Notes under the pieces: generated by a model
What the model was told of the DNA's origin: nothing
The model's database searches: none
What the model saw: the letters and a program-made list of their open reading frames with translations, nothing else
In this document: one piece after another, positions 25,040-33,406 of the stretch
Position numbering within the stretch: position 1 is the stretch's first letter
Layout of the letters: each line of letters opens with the position of its first letter
Program-made: the position numbers and the translations under genes
Origin: Bacillus sp. M6-12
GTDB lineage: Bacteria > Bacillota > Bacilli > Bacillales > DSM-1321
NCBI RefSeq assembly: GCF_002860285.1
Contig: NZ_PGVF01000011.1
Location: 124,001-188,000 of the forward strand
Reading direction: 5' to 3'
DNA length: 64,000 bases

Positions 25040-26012
25040 ACTTGTTCAAAATGAAATGATGAAGCTGCTGGCAAAGAAACGTTTACTTATTATCGCGGTT
25101 ATAGTAGCCATACTGGTTGGCTTATTCACATATGCTCAAATGAAGAATGTAGAAACGCAGCGGGAAAAACTCGGAACAACCGACTGGAGGGCTTCCCTGC
25201 AGCAGAACATCATTGATACGCAAAACAGGCTCGGGTCCAGCCGTTTATCGGATGAATGGAGAGACCAGCTTCAAATCAGCCTGAAGCAGCAGCAATATTA
25301 TCTGGATCATAATATAAACCCATCAGAACCAGGTGCACCTACCTTTGTTCGCATGTTTATCGAGAATTCAAGCGACATGTTTATTCCGCTCTTAGTTCTT
25401 GTTATCGCAAGTGATATGGTTTCGTCAGAGCATTCCTTAGGTTCGGTTAAGCTTTTGCTGACAAGACCGGTAAAACGGTGGAGAATCCTGCTTAGTAAAT
25501 ACATTGCGCTTATTTTTGCCGTTTCGGCAATAGTTGCCATGACAGCTGTGATCTCCTATGTTCTTTCGGGACTGGTTTTCGGCTACAAAGGTCTTTCTGC
25601 ACCGATCATTACCGGTTTTACTGTGGAAAATGGCAGTCTCGATACTTCAGCGGTCAGACTGGTCAGCCAGTGGAAGTTTTTGCTAATGGATCTTGGACTC
25701 GTCTGGTTTGTTGCACTGGTCGTAGCAACTCTGTCTTTTATGGTTTCCGTACTAGTCAGGAGTACAGCGGCGGGAATGGGCATTATGCTTGCAGCCCTAG
25801 TATCGGGCGCTGTTCTGGCCAATATGGTATCATCCTGGACCTCAGCAAAATATCTGTTCATGCTTAACTTAAAACTCACGGGGTATTTAAACGGTATTGC
25901 TCCTCCTATTGATGGGATGACATTGCTTTCTTCGATGTCTGTCCTGTTCGTATGGTGGGCCGGAGCCTTATTTGTGGCATTTTTTGTCTTTAATCGGAAG
26001 GATGTTTTTTAA
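25032..26012 (+). CDS. ABC-2 type transporter permease
   Basis: A 326-residue membrane protein with six hydrophobic segments: one near residues 17-34, an extracytoplasmic loop (about 40-110), then five helices (from about 115). The segment SEHSLGSVKLLLTRPVKR after helix 2 is the conserved cytoplasmic loop of BcrB/NatB-like ABC-2 permeases. TTG start 6-7 bases after GGAGGTAG. Third gene of the hydrolase-ATPase-permease operon, closed by a terminator at 26072. Confidence 0.83.
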   Translation: MSKLVQNEMMKLLAKKRLLIIAVIVAILVGLFTYAQMKNVETQREKLGTTDWRASLQQNIIDTQNRLGSSRLSDEWRDQLQISLKQQQYYLDHNINPSEPGAPTFVRMFIENSSDMFIPLLVLVIASDMVSSEHSLGSVKLLLTRPVKRWRILLSKYIALIFAVSAIVAMTAVISYVLSGLVFGYKGLSAPIITGFTVENGSLDTSAVRLVSQWKFLLMDLGLVWFVALVVATLSFMVSVLVRSTAAGMGIMLAALVSGAVLANMVSSWTSAKYLFMLNLKLTGYLNGIAPPIDGMTLLSSMSVLFVWWAGALFVAFFVFNRKDVF

Positions 26013-26071
26013 TATATGCAAAAAACACATCCAAAAACTTTCACTTCTGAACTAATTTGAAAGAGATAGTG

Positions 26072-26113
26072 AAAGGGTGATCCTCAGCCAGTTGCTGGGA
26101 ATCACCCTTTTTT
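26072..26113 (+). terminator. Terminator of the SGNH-ABC operon
   Basis: AAAGGGTGAT pairs with ATCACCCTTT, enclosing a second CAGC/GCTG stem, followed by TTTTGCCTTTTTTT. Confidence 0.93.
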
Positions 26114-26271
26114 GCCTTTTTTTGGATAAATAAATTCCAGGAGTGTGAAAACGGAAGCAGCGTGCGATATCGATGTCAAGAGCCAACCCATTACTCTGAA
26201 CAGGAGCCGCTTTTGCACATGCTGCCACAAGGCCTTCCGATGTGTTTTTCCTTCCTTTCGGAAGGTTTTTT
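26114..26271 (+). other. Gene-free block ending in a second terminator; possible small RNA
   Basis: Between the operon terminator and a second hairpin (CCTTCC-TTTC-GGAAGG plus TTTTTT at 26250-26271) lie about 140 bases with no gene. GCAGCGTG near 26158 can pair with CATGCTGC near 26218, so the block can fold as one long hairpin. No clear promoter was found, so it may instead be read-through RNA or the 5' leader of the next gene. Confidence 0.35.
26250..26271 (+). terminator. Second terminator-like hairpin before the hydrolase gene
   Basis: Six-bp stem CCTTCC/GGAAGG with a TTTC loop and TTTTTT tail, 173 bases before the hydrolase start. Confidence 0.6.
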
Positions 26272-26443
26272 ATGAATAAGAACCCAAACTCTGGGTATGT
26301 AATGAATAATTGCCATGAATGGTATAGCACATAATGTCTTAGTTCGAACCTAATAATAGGGAGAGAAAAAGAAACAGGATTTTATTTATACCGGCGCCTA
26401 AGCACTATGGAAAAAACATCTTATGCCAAAGGAGTTGTATTAC

Positions 26444-27298
26444 ATGGATAATAACATCGACAAAAAGCTTATTCCAGTTACAACAATTAGAAGCGGCGAT
26501 AATCTGGAAGTGACCCCGGATATTCACTGTATGACAATCCAGGTCGCTAATATAGTTTTCGTAGGTACCCCGGGTAAGTCGTCTGGCTGGGTGCTGGTAG
26601 ATGCGGGGATGCCGAGATCTGCAGATGATATCCTCGCTGCTTCAGAAGAATTGTTTGGTCATGGAAGTGTGCCTGAGGCTATTATTTTGACGCATGGCCA
26701 TTTTGATCATGTTGGGGCACTGATACCTCTTGCAGAGCATTGGGGAGTAAAAGTTTACGCTCATGAGCTGGAACTCCCATTCTTAACAGGAAAACGGGAT
26801 TACCCTGAACCTGATATGGGAGTAGAAGGCGGAATGGTTGCAAAAATGTCAGGGATGTTCCCAAATGAAGGCATAGACTTAGGAAACAAGGCAGAAGTTC
26901 TCCCTGCAGATGGAACAGTGCCAGGAATGCCAGGGTGGCGGTGGATCCATACACCCGGACATACACCTGGTCATATTTCATTATTCCGTGAGAAAGATCG
27001 GGCCTTAATTGTCGGAGATGCCTTTGTGACCGTCAAGCAGGAATACCTTTATAAAGTGCTGACGCAAGAGCAGGAAATAAGCGGTCCACCGCGGTATTTT
27101 ACAACCGATTGGCAAAGTTCATGGGAATCAGTGAAAAGGCTTGAGGCACTGAAGCCGGCTATAGCGGTGACTGGGCACGGTATACCGATGGAAGGGCTAT
27201 TGCTGTCTGAAAGCCTTAAAACTCTCGTAGAGGAATTTGATAAAATAGCAATCCCTGATTACGGAAAATTTGTTGATGGCCAGAAGGATAATGAATAG
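26444..27298 (+). CDS. Metallo-beta-lactamase-fold hydrolase (YflN/YobT-like)
   Basis: A 284-residue protein with the di-zinc motif THGHFDHVG (His84, His86, Asp88, His89), a later ligand His in TPGHTPGHISLF, Asp in IVGDAFVTV and His in VTGHGIP. The family includes hydrolases of glyoxalase II, lactonase and unknown types; the substrate cannot be assigned. ATG 26444 lies 9-10 bases after AAAGGAG; an ATG seven codons upstream contains that site and is rejected. Stands alone, convergent with the DUF2680 gene. Confidence 0.85.
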   Translation: MDNNIDKKLIPVTTIRSGDNLEVTPDIHCMTIQVANIVFVGTPGKSSGWVLVDAGMPRSADDILAASEELFGHGSVPEAIILTHGHFDHVGALIPLAEHWGVKVYAHELELPFLTGKRDYPEPDMGVEGGMVAKMSGMFPNEGIDLGNKAEVLPADGTVPGMPGWRWIHTPGHTPGHISLFREKDRALIVGDAFVTVKQEYLYKVLTQEQEISGPPRYFTTDWQSSWESVKRLEALKPAIAVTGHGIPMEGLLLSESLKTLVEEFDKIAIPDYGKFVDGQKDNE

Positions 27299-27354
27299 TT
27301 GAATACCTTTACTCGTGTATTCCGGGAGCAGCCCGCACTAAAAAACTGAAAAAA

Positions 27355-27389
27355 CAAATAACCTTGTCATTGGCAGACAAGGTTATTTG
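27355..27389 (-). terminator. Terminator after the DUF2680 gene
   Basis: CAAATAACCTTGTC and GACAAGGTTATTTG form a perfect 14-bp stem. The T-run lies on the minus strand, so it mainly serves the minus-strand gene; the stem can also slow the plus-strand hydrolase transcript. Confidence 0.88.
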
Positions 27390-27424
27390 AAAATAAAAAT
27401 GTGATACGCCAGAATCCTAATTTG

Positions 27425-27781
27425 TTATTTATTATTATTCTCTGGATCGCTCTCATGGCTGTGGTGACCTTTCCCTCTGTGGCCGCAATGCTTTTGATGA
27501 CAGATAAAGCCGTTTTCCTTCATCTCTAAAAAACGGGTGTCCATATGGGCTTTTATTTTTTCCTTCTTTTCCTGCGTAATAATCCCGAATTCTGCATATT
27601 TGTCAATTAACTCTTTCTTTTTTGCCAATATTTCCTCATGCAACTTTGAAAGTTCTTCTTTTTGAGTCTCAGTAAGCTGGACATTAGTTTGGCTTTCATG
27701 GTTTTCGGCATATGAAGGACAGACAAAGACGATTATGGATACTAAAACGACAGCCATTAGTGATGTAATAATTTTTTTCAT
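27425..27781 (-). CDS. Secreted DUF2680 (YckD-like) protein with His-rich tail
   Basis: 118 residues with a signal peptide (MKKIITSLMAVVLVSIIVFV, cleaved near SYA-EN). The mature part has a helical hairpin with LTETQKEELSKLHEEILAKK and GIITQEKKEKIKAHMDTR, typical of DUF2680/YckD, followed by a His/Cys-rich tail (CHQKHCGHRGKGHHSHE) that could bind metal. ATG 27781 follows GGAG by 7 bases; the frame continues seven codons upstream without a ribosome site. Role unknown; exported to the wall zone. Confidence 0.75.
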   Translation of the reverse strand: MKKIITSLMAVVLVSIIVFVCPSYAENHESQTNVQLTETQKEELSKLHEEILAKKKELIDKYAEFGIITQEKKEKIKAHMDTRFLEMKENGFICHQKHCGHRGKGHHSHESDPENNNK

Positions 27782-27920
27782 TCTTTCACTCCATCCATTC
27801 ACTTTTATTCTTAGTATTTTAAAAAAACACTTATATTATTCAGGACTCAATCCTAGGTTTGGCCCCTATCTTGAAAGGGAATTATACAAGTACACATCAA
27901 CAAAAAAGGAGGTATGTGCG

Positions 27921-28067
27921 ATGCTTTGGACTATAATAGGGGTGCTCTTGCTTTTATGGGTAGCCGGACTGGTTTTCGACATTGCAGGCGGACTAATTCA
28001 TTTGCTGCTAATAATCGCAGCGGTTGTATTTGTTTTTAGTTTAATAAAGGGCCGTGCCAAACGTTAG
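27921..28067 (+). CDS. Small hydrophobic membrane protein (lmo0937-like)
   Basis: Forty-eight residues, two hydrophobic helices (IIGVLLLLWVAGLVF and LIHLLLIIAAVVFVFSLI) and a basic tail KGRAKR, the form of the lmo0937/DUF5670 family of small membrane proteins. ATG 27921 follows AAAGGAGG by 8 bases. A terminator follows at 28086. Function unknown; homologues are often stress-induced. Confidence 0.72.
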   Translation: MLWTIIGVLLLLWVAGLVFDIAGGLIHLLLIIAAVVFVFSLIKGRAKR

Positions 28068-28085
28068 AAGTTAGGAATTTCCCAT

Positions 28086-28113
28086 CCCTCCGTATTGAAT
28101 CGGGGGGTTTTGC
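28086..28113 (+). terminator. Terminator after the small membrane protein
   Basis: CCCTCCG pairs with CGGGGGG around TATTGAAT (one T-G pair), followed by TTTTGCTTT. Confidence 0.8.
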
Positions 28114-28199
28114 TTTCCTTGCAAGTTTTCCCTTTTATGTTTGCTGTTATTATGGTGAACAATAGTAGGAGAGAAAACTACTTGAAGGGACTGGCGATT

Positions 28200-28952
28200 A
28201 TGCTTACTGCAAAACAGCTGGAACAATTTCGGGAAACTCTGCAGAATTCCTTGAAGGATGTAGAAGATAGATATGAGGGAAATGAACATTTAAATTTAAA
28301 AAGGGCAACACTCCATGAATCAATTGGAGAACTTTCCAGCTATGACCAACACCCCGGTGATGAGGCATCAGATCTTTATGAAAGGGAAAAAGATTTGGGT
28401 TTAAGCGAACACTACCAATTTGAAATATTCGGCCTTAAACGTGCGCTGGAAGCGATTGAAAAAGGGACGTATGGACGGTGTGAAACATGCGGGGAAGATA
28501 TTCCGATGGAACGGCTTGAGGCTCTGCCGTCAACCCTATTTTGTGTCGACCATACTCCAGATCATCGTATATCTCACAGCCGTCCAATCGAAGAAGGGGT
28601 GCTGATGCCGCCCTTTGGAAAGTTTGAAAAGGATGAAGAAGACGAAAATGTTGCATGGGATGCCGAAGATACGTGGCAGGAGCTAGAAACGTTTGGTTCG
28701 TCAGAAAGTCCCTCGGATTTTTACCGGCCTCCAGGTGATTATAACGATACGTTGATTGAATATGATGAGTACCGTGGATATGTGGAGGCATATGAGAATT
28801 ATGTTGGTGTCGATATGGAAGGAAATATCACCATTTTCCCTACAAAAGCACACCAGCAGTATGAAAACGAGCTTGACGAAGAAGGAATCATGACATCGTT
28901 TGGCGATCTTCCTGCTTATGAGCACGATCCTTATGTTGAAGACGATAAATAA
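28200..28952 (+). CDS. yteA: YteA-family sporulation-associated DksA/TraR-type protein
   Basis: A 250-residue protein. The N-terminal coiled-coil part and the zinc-finger-like segment YGRCETCGEDIPMERLEALP then FCVDHT match YteA, a TraR/DksA-type family in Bacillus. The fourth ligand position is His rather than Cys. The C-terminal half is acidic (EDEENVAWDAEDTW and onward) with conserved YNDTLIEYDEYRGYVE. ATG 28200 follows AAGGGA by 9 bases; the frame is open 35 codons further upstream but without a ribosome site and across a terminator. In B. subtilis yteA is expressed during sporulation. Confidence 0.85.
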   Translation: MLTAKQLEQFRETLQNSLKDVEDRYEGNEHLNLKRATLHESIGELSSYDQHPGDEASDLYEREKDLGLSEHYQFEIFGLKRALEAIEKGTYGRCETCGEDIPMERLEALPSTLFCVDHTPDHRISHSRPIEEGVLMPPFGKFEKDEEDENVAWDAEDTWQELETFGSSESPSDFYRPPGDYNDTLIEYDEYRGYVEAYENYVGVDMEGNITIFPTKAHQQYENELDEEGIMTSFGDLPAYEHDPYVEDDK

Positions 28953-28960
28953 ATGTCACT

Positions 28961-28993
28961 AAAAAACCTTGTCCCGCTTGGACAAGGTTTTTG
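28961..28993 (+). terminator. Terminator after yteA
   Basis: AAAACCTTGTC pairs with GACAAGGTTTT around CCGCTTG, followed by TTG. Confidence 0.88.
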
Positions 28994-29026
28994 ACTGTTT
29001 TAAAATTTGGTTTGTTAAAGTTCAAT

Positions 29027-29185
29027 GTTGATTTGGAGAGTAAGGCGCGTGACTCCTCGAAAATGCTTCACATACAGTGTTATGTTAAGAAAAGTTTACT
29101 AGTGAAGAAGCGGGTAAGGGAGACCCCGCAGGCGTAAAGGCCGCGGAAGCTTCCGGGCCGTCACTAGATCGGAAATAAACAAGTT
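29027..29185 (+). repeat. Dispersed intergenic repeat, family B, copy 1
   Basis: Contains GACTCCTCGAAAATGCTTC, GGGAGACCCCGCAGGCGTAA and CGGAAATAAAC, in the same order as in the copy at 54495-54680. The centre differs, so it is a diverged copy. Gene-free; part of the gap between yteA and the erythromycin-esterase-like gene. Confidence 0.68.
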
Positions 29186-29270
29186 TAAAAATTATAAAAG
29201 AGATAGCTCTTAAGTTTGCCCCGAGTACCATCACAACCTTAGCTGGCGATGCTCAGCGGGCATTTTAGCT

Positions 29271-30536
29271 TCAGACCAAAAATGGCTGAAGCTGAAGCGG
29301 CTGAAGTGCTTTTGTTTGATCAAGGAATACAAAAGCATCATACCGTTCGGACATGACGGATGGGACATAGTTGCCGAATCGTTCATATTCCGGGTTGTAA
29401 ACGACACCAATCGCCCGGTGACCAATTTCTGCACTGAAGTGATGGCGGTTGTTATCATCAAAGAATAGCATTTTATCGTAGGCCCCGGTTCGGTACATGA
29501 CATCTTCCCAGCTTCCTAATATGGCTGGCGGAACCTCTTTAACATCATGATTAACGCCCCATTCATCGGCTGCAATAACTGTGCCGCTGTATGTGCCAAA
29601 ACCGACAGCGTAAACATCTCCCGGATTATGCTGTTCCCGGACAACCTGGCCAACGTTTAGCATGCCCTCTCTTGCCATATCGGTTGCTCTTGCATCCCCA
29701 ATGTGGGTGTTATGTTCCCAAACAATAGCCTTGGCGTCACTCCCGTAAAAATCCATCACTTCATTAAGTGCCGCTACCATATGAAGGTCACGGACATTCC
29801 AGGACATCGCGTCATTAAGGACCATAGTGCTGTAATACTTTTCTGCATTAGCAGACACCAAAGAATTTACCTTTAGATTAAGGCTTACTTCATCTGTCTT
29901 CGGATACAGTGATTCATTGGTCCTGATCTGTGTAAGAAGGGCAGTGACTTCATCAATGCACCCTTCGGAATAAATCCCTGATGAAACAGCGTATTTTTGC
30001 GGGTCCCGCATAAACGGTTCAAAGCATGAGAATGCATTCCTGGCTGTTTGCAGGTCTGGAGAATTGATTTTTTCCAGGTAACGGATCACTTCCTCCATTG
30101 ATTCCCAAAGGCTATAAACATCTATACCGTAAAATCCAGCCTTTGCTTTTGCACTGCCGCTTTCATTATATGTTTTCATCCATTCAATAAGTCCGATCAT
30201 TTCCCTGTTTGCCCACATCCATGAAGGCCAGCGCTGAAATGATCGAAGAGCATCTTCAGCGTTAGTAAACTTGTGGTCATATCCTTTTACATATCGGTTG
30301 ACCTGCTGTGATGCCGGCCAGTCCCCCTCTACAGCTATGAAGGAAAACCCTTTTTCCTTTATCAGCTTTTTAGAAAGCTCGGCCCGCACTTGATAAAATT
30401 CGGAAGTCCCATGCGATGATTCACCAAGAAGGACAATCTTGGCATTACCGATTTTTTCGACCAGCACATCCAGATCTGCGGTACCGCTTAACGGAACAGC
30501 ATACTCTTTAATATTATCAGCCAGCTGCTTAAGCAT
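29271..30536 (-). CDS. Erythromycin esterase-family enzyme
   Basis: A 421-residue protein of the Ere family (PF05139). Visible hallmarks are LLGESSHGTSEFY near residue 37 (His of the proposed catalytic dyad), FIAVEGDWPASQQVNRYV near 66, IDVYSLWESM near 140 and VWEHNTHIGDA near 270. Members hydrolyse the macrolide lactone or are of unknown substrate; succinoglycan-biosynthesis-annotated homologues belong here too. ATG follows GGAGGA. The two small genes upstream on the same strand (30562, 30939) probably share its transcript. Confidence 0.85.
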   Translation of the reverse strand: MLKQLADNIKEYAVPLSGTADLDVLVEKIGNAKIVLLGESSHGTSEFYQVRAELSKKLIKEKGFSFIAVEGDWPASQQVNRYVKGYDHKFTNAEDALRSFQRWPSWMWANREMIGLIEWMKTYNESGSAKAKAGFYGIDVYSLWESMEEVIRYLEKINSPDLQTARNAFSCFEPFMRDPQKYAVSSGIYSEGCIDEVTALLTQIRTNESLYPKTDEVSLNLKVNSLVSANAEKYYSTMVLNDAMSWNVRDLHMVAALNEVMDFYGSDAKAIVWEHNTHIGDARATDMAREGMLNVGQVVREQHNPGDVYAVGFGTYSGTVIAADEWGVNHDVKEVPPAILGSWEDVMYRTGAYDKMLFFDDNNRHHFSAEIGHRAIGVVYNPEYERFGNYVPSVMSERYDAFVFLDQTKALQPLQLQPFLV

Positions 30537-30561
30537 ATAGATTTCCTCCTCCGGTTATAAG

Positions 30562-30942
30562 TTATTTGTTAACGTATTCCGCCTGATAAGAGTTTTCGCC
30601 GGCATGCACGGAGAGCAGTGTATCTGCATATCCGACAAGCCGGTTTACAATTTCATCAGCAATTGCATAAACGAGGCTGTGTGAACTGTTCTCATGCAGC
30701 TGGGGATCATCTAATATGATGGTTGTATTTATATAAACATCTCTATTGCCATACAGGTTATAATGAATAATCGCTTTACCGGCAGCTCCTCCAATATACG
30801 GATCCTGATAGGGAGGAATAAAAACAAACCATTCCTCTGCGGTGGCTGATCTTAGACTTTTCGTAAAGGAGATACCGGATATGACTGTGTCTATCTCACT
30901 TTTATTAGCAGAAAAATTAACTACATCTTTTTTGTCGGTCAT
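30562..30942 (-). CDS. Conserved-looking protein of unknown function
   Basis: 126 residues, no signal peptide or transmembrane helix. Visible blocks are EEWFVFIPPYQDPYIGGAAG and IHYNLYGNRDVYINTTIILD, suggesting a beta-rich fold, then a helix AIADEIVNRLVGYADTLLS. I do not recognise the family. Its ATG overlaps the stop of the upstream DUF1292-like gene (ATGA), and the erythromycin-esterase-like gene follows 25 bases later, so it is the middle gene of a three-gene operon. Confidence 0.72.
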   Translation of the reverse strand: MTDKKDVVNFSANKSEIDTVISGISFTKSLRSATAEEWFVFIPPYQDPYIGGAAGKAIIHYNLYGNRDVYINTTIILDDPQLHENSSHSLVYAIADEIVNRLVGYADTLLSVHAGENSYQAEYVNK

Positions 30943-31208
30943 TGCCGTAAACCGGGCTCATCGAAATCCGCCATCGATGCGAGCAAATAAGCATCAAGGA
31001 GATTCTCTCTTTCATCAGGATCCTCAATGTTAACCAAATACTGCTGGCCATTCTCCGATTCGACTTTCATTAAAAAACTGTCCTCACCCGAACTTAAAAG
31101 CGCGTAATCGCCTTCATTCATTTCAAAAAGAGCCTCAACGGCGTATTCTGATTCCTCTCCCTGTTCATTTTGGATCGCTATAATATCCCGTTCCTTCAGT
31201 TTATCCAT
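30939..31208 (-). CDS. DUF1292-like small acidic protein
   Basis: Eighty-nine residues with ERDIIAIQNEQGEESEYAVE, ALFEMNEGDYALLSS and LVNIEDPDERENLLDAY, the pattern of DUF1292 (YrzB-like) proteins. Strongly acidic, no Cys. ATG follows GGAGGTGGCAGA. First gene of the operon that ends with the Ere-family enzyme. Function of the family is unknown. Confidence 0.72.
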   Translation of the reverse strand: MDKLKERDIIAIQNEQGEESEYAVEALFEMNEGDYALLSSGEDSFLMKVESENGQQYLVNIEDPDERENLLDAYLLASMADFDEPGLRQ

Positions 31209-31359
31209 TCTGCCACCTCCATTGCATTTGCTGAATCACAACTGGCTGTATTTACAGCAAACATCAGCTTCCCGCTTATTTTCTCCCCAGCAGAGGTTTT
31301 CAAACAGTTATGTTTTTGAAATAGAACGCCAACCAGAATGGTGATTAAAAACATTTTTG

Positions 31360-32283
31360 CTAATTAGCAGAAGAAGTGTCTTGTTTTAACAAAGCTTTAT
31401 GGATCCAAATCGCTGCCTGAAGTCCATCTCCCATGGCGATTGCTGCTTGTTCTGAGTGAACTGTCATGTCTCCTGCTGCCCAAATTCCTGAAACGCTGGT
31501 TTCTTTTGTGCGGGGATTCACGATAACATGCTTGTTTTCTTCATCTATTTGTAATCCAATTTGTTTTGCCAGTTCTGTGTTTACTTTATTTCCGCCGAAA
31601 GCAATAAAACCGCGATCTGCTTCAACAGTCCCCCCATCCTCTAGCATTACTCCTTTAAAAGAAGACCCGTCCTCCACAATCACTTCTTTAATAGCCGAAT
31701 CAATGTACTTGATATTGTTTTGTTTCAATTTGTCAATTAATGAAGCATCTACTGAAGCTGAATTATGGTTAATAAAAATCAGATCATTAGTCCAGTAGGC
31801 AAGTCCTGCTGCCATACCAGCTCCCGCATTCCCTGATCCTAGAACAATAGTGCGTTTATTTTTTATTTCATAACCATCACAGTCAGGGCATAAATAGACA
31901 GTATTACCGAGGCAGGATGTTAAATTTTTGATTGGCGGGATATTATCTTTAATTCCAGTAGCCATTAAAATCGTTTTAGCTGAAAAAGATTTCTGACTTT
32001 TCGTTTTTACAGTAAATGAATCACCATCCTGCTGCAGTTCAACAGCAAAATCTTCCGTAAACGAAATATTATATTGAGAGGCATGCTCGCGGCCCAGCCG
32101 TCTAAGTTCATCACCGCTTACCCCGTTTGGGTAGCCCAGGATATTATGATAACAATGGCAAAGAGTGGAGCGGCCGCTGTTAGAATCAATTACGAGAGTT
32201 TCGTGCTCATATCTGCCCAGCTGTATCGCTGCCTGCAGTCCGGCCAGCCCTCCGCCGATAATGATACAATCTAATTGTTTCAT
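31360..32283 (-). CDS. Thioredoxin-reductase-like FAD/NAD(P) oxidoreductase
   Basis: About 307 residues. FAD-binding GGGLAGLQAA at the N-terminus, NAD(P)-binding GSGNAGAGMAAG in the middle, redox motif CPDC at about residue 130, and C-terminal FAD motif GIWAAGDMT. This is the TrxB-like fold with a CPDC instead of the usual CATC/CAVC, so its partner may not be thioredoxin. ATG 32283 has weak GGCGGTG upstream; another ATG five codons earlier has none. Monocistronic, minus strand. Confidence 0.82.
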   Translation of the reverse strand: MKQLDCIIIGGGLAGLQAAIQLGRYEHETLVIDSNSGRSTLCHCYHNILGYPNGVSGDELRRLGREHASQYNISFTEDFAVELQQDGDSFTVKTKSQKSFSAKTILMATGIKDNIPPIKNLTSCLGNTVYLCPDCDGYEIKNKRTIVLGSGNAGAGMAAGLAYWTNDLIFINHNSASVDASLIDKLKQNNIKYIDSAIKEVIVEDGSSFKGVMLEDGGTVEADRGFIAFGGNKVNTELAKQIGLQIDEENKHVIVNPRTKETSVSGIWAAGDMTVHSEQAAIAMGDGLQAAIWIHKALLKQDTSSAN

Positions 32284-32536
32284 TAAAAACACCGCCATTT
32301 CACAAAATAATTGATCTTTTTATTATTCAAAAATGCTTAATTTACATACTGAAAGATGGGAATGGCTACAAATATTTTTTCGGGAAATCAACAACTTCAA
32401 GAATATTAGCTTTTGCAAATATAATTGTTAATCAGCCTTTTGTTTTGTTTTCACCGTAAGATGCTTTCTACAGGATATTGCCGCCGTGTTTTCCCTTATG
32501 AATTATTTAATTTAGCCAAATGAAACGGGCTGTTAG

Positions 32537-33280
32537 TTACCCTTCTTCAATATTCCCTACTTTTTCCAAAGGCCAGAAAAAGACCCGTTTTGGGATGGAA
32601 TAATGCAAAAGCGGTTCACCTATTAAGGAGAAATCCAGCGTGTTTTGATGAATTTGGCATTCTGCCTTCTTTACACGCCACCTGTCATGATGGATATCCC
32701 CGCGGTATATCGACTTTCCGCGTTCCGTAAAGAAACAATACCTTTCAAACAGCCAATACTCCAGGCTGCCTGACTCGGGAAGATATAAGTCCGACATAGG
32801 CTTATAAGTTGCGTGAAAGTCAAAGGGTTCTTTTCCGGAATGTTTTCGGCTGCTGCGGAAATCGAAGGCTGACTCTGTCTCCTTTATTTCCATTTCTGCA
32901 TTTCGGTAAGGCAAACCAAAAAAAGTGCGCGCTCCCGCAACTGAAGGAGGATGGCTGGCATCAAGACTAAAAAAGAAAATCCCGGGAACACCCTTATACC
33001 TAACATACGTCCGTACATTCAATTCAATAAAAGACCTGAATAGCGGGATTTCCGGCAAATTTCTGCCCCGCATTCCATTTACCCAAAAAGGAGTTATAGC
33101 TATATATGCTTCGTTCTGATAAATATCAAGTTCAAGGATTGGCGGAAGCATGCTTATCACTTCCTCCTTTGGGATCTTCCAGTGCATAAACAGCAAATCT
33201 ACCCATTCCTGAGTTAAAATCCATGGTGAATTAGGCAGCGGGTAGGGACGGTGACTTAATTCCGGAAATTCATCACGCAT
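32537..33280 (-). CDS. yqjF: YqjF-family protein (DUF2071)
   Basis: 247 residues matching DUF2071: WILTQEWVDLLFMHW near the N-terminus, YIAITPFWVNGMRGRNLPEI, FIELNVRTYVRYKGVPGIFF and LARTFFGLPY-type blocks. Size equals B. subtilis YqjF. No catalytic assignment is known to me. ATG 33280, upstream of which the divergent beta-propeller gene starts at 33407, so the 126-base gap holds both promoters. Confidence 0.8.
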   Translation of the reverse strand: MRDEFPELSHRPYPLPNSPWILTQEWVDLLFMHWKIPKEEVISMLPPILELDIYQNEAYIAITPFWVNGMRGRNLPEIPLFRSFIELNVRTYVRYKGVPGIFFFSLDASHPPSVAGARTFFGLPYRNAEMEIKETESAFDFRSSRKHSGKEPFDFHATYKPMSDLYLPESGSLEYWLFERYCFFTERGKSIYRGDIHHDRWRVKKAECQIHQNTLDFSLIGEPLLHYSIPKRVFFWPLEKVGNIEEG

Positions 33281-33406
33281 AAATTATGCTCTCCTCTTCG
33301 AGTGGAAATTTGTTATCATTTATATCTCCTTTTTCCTTCAAATTAAAACAAATAACAGTGTAACCGATTCAAGAAAACCTCCGTCAGTTAGGTAGGAGGC
33401 GTTAGA

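Noticed and set aside
26052..26330. A 92-codon minus-strand frame between the ABC operon and the hydrolase
   Set aside because: Crosses two terminator hairpins, no ribosome site and no recognisable protein pattern.
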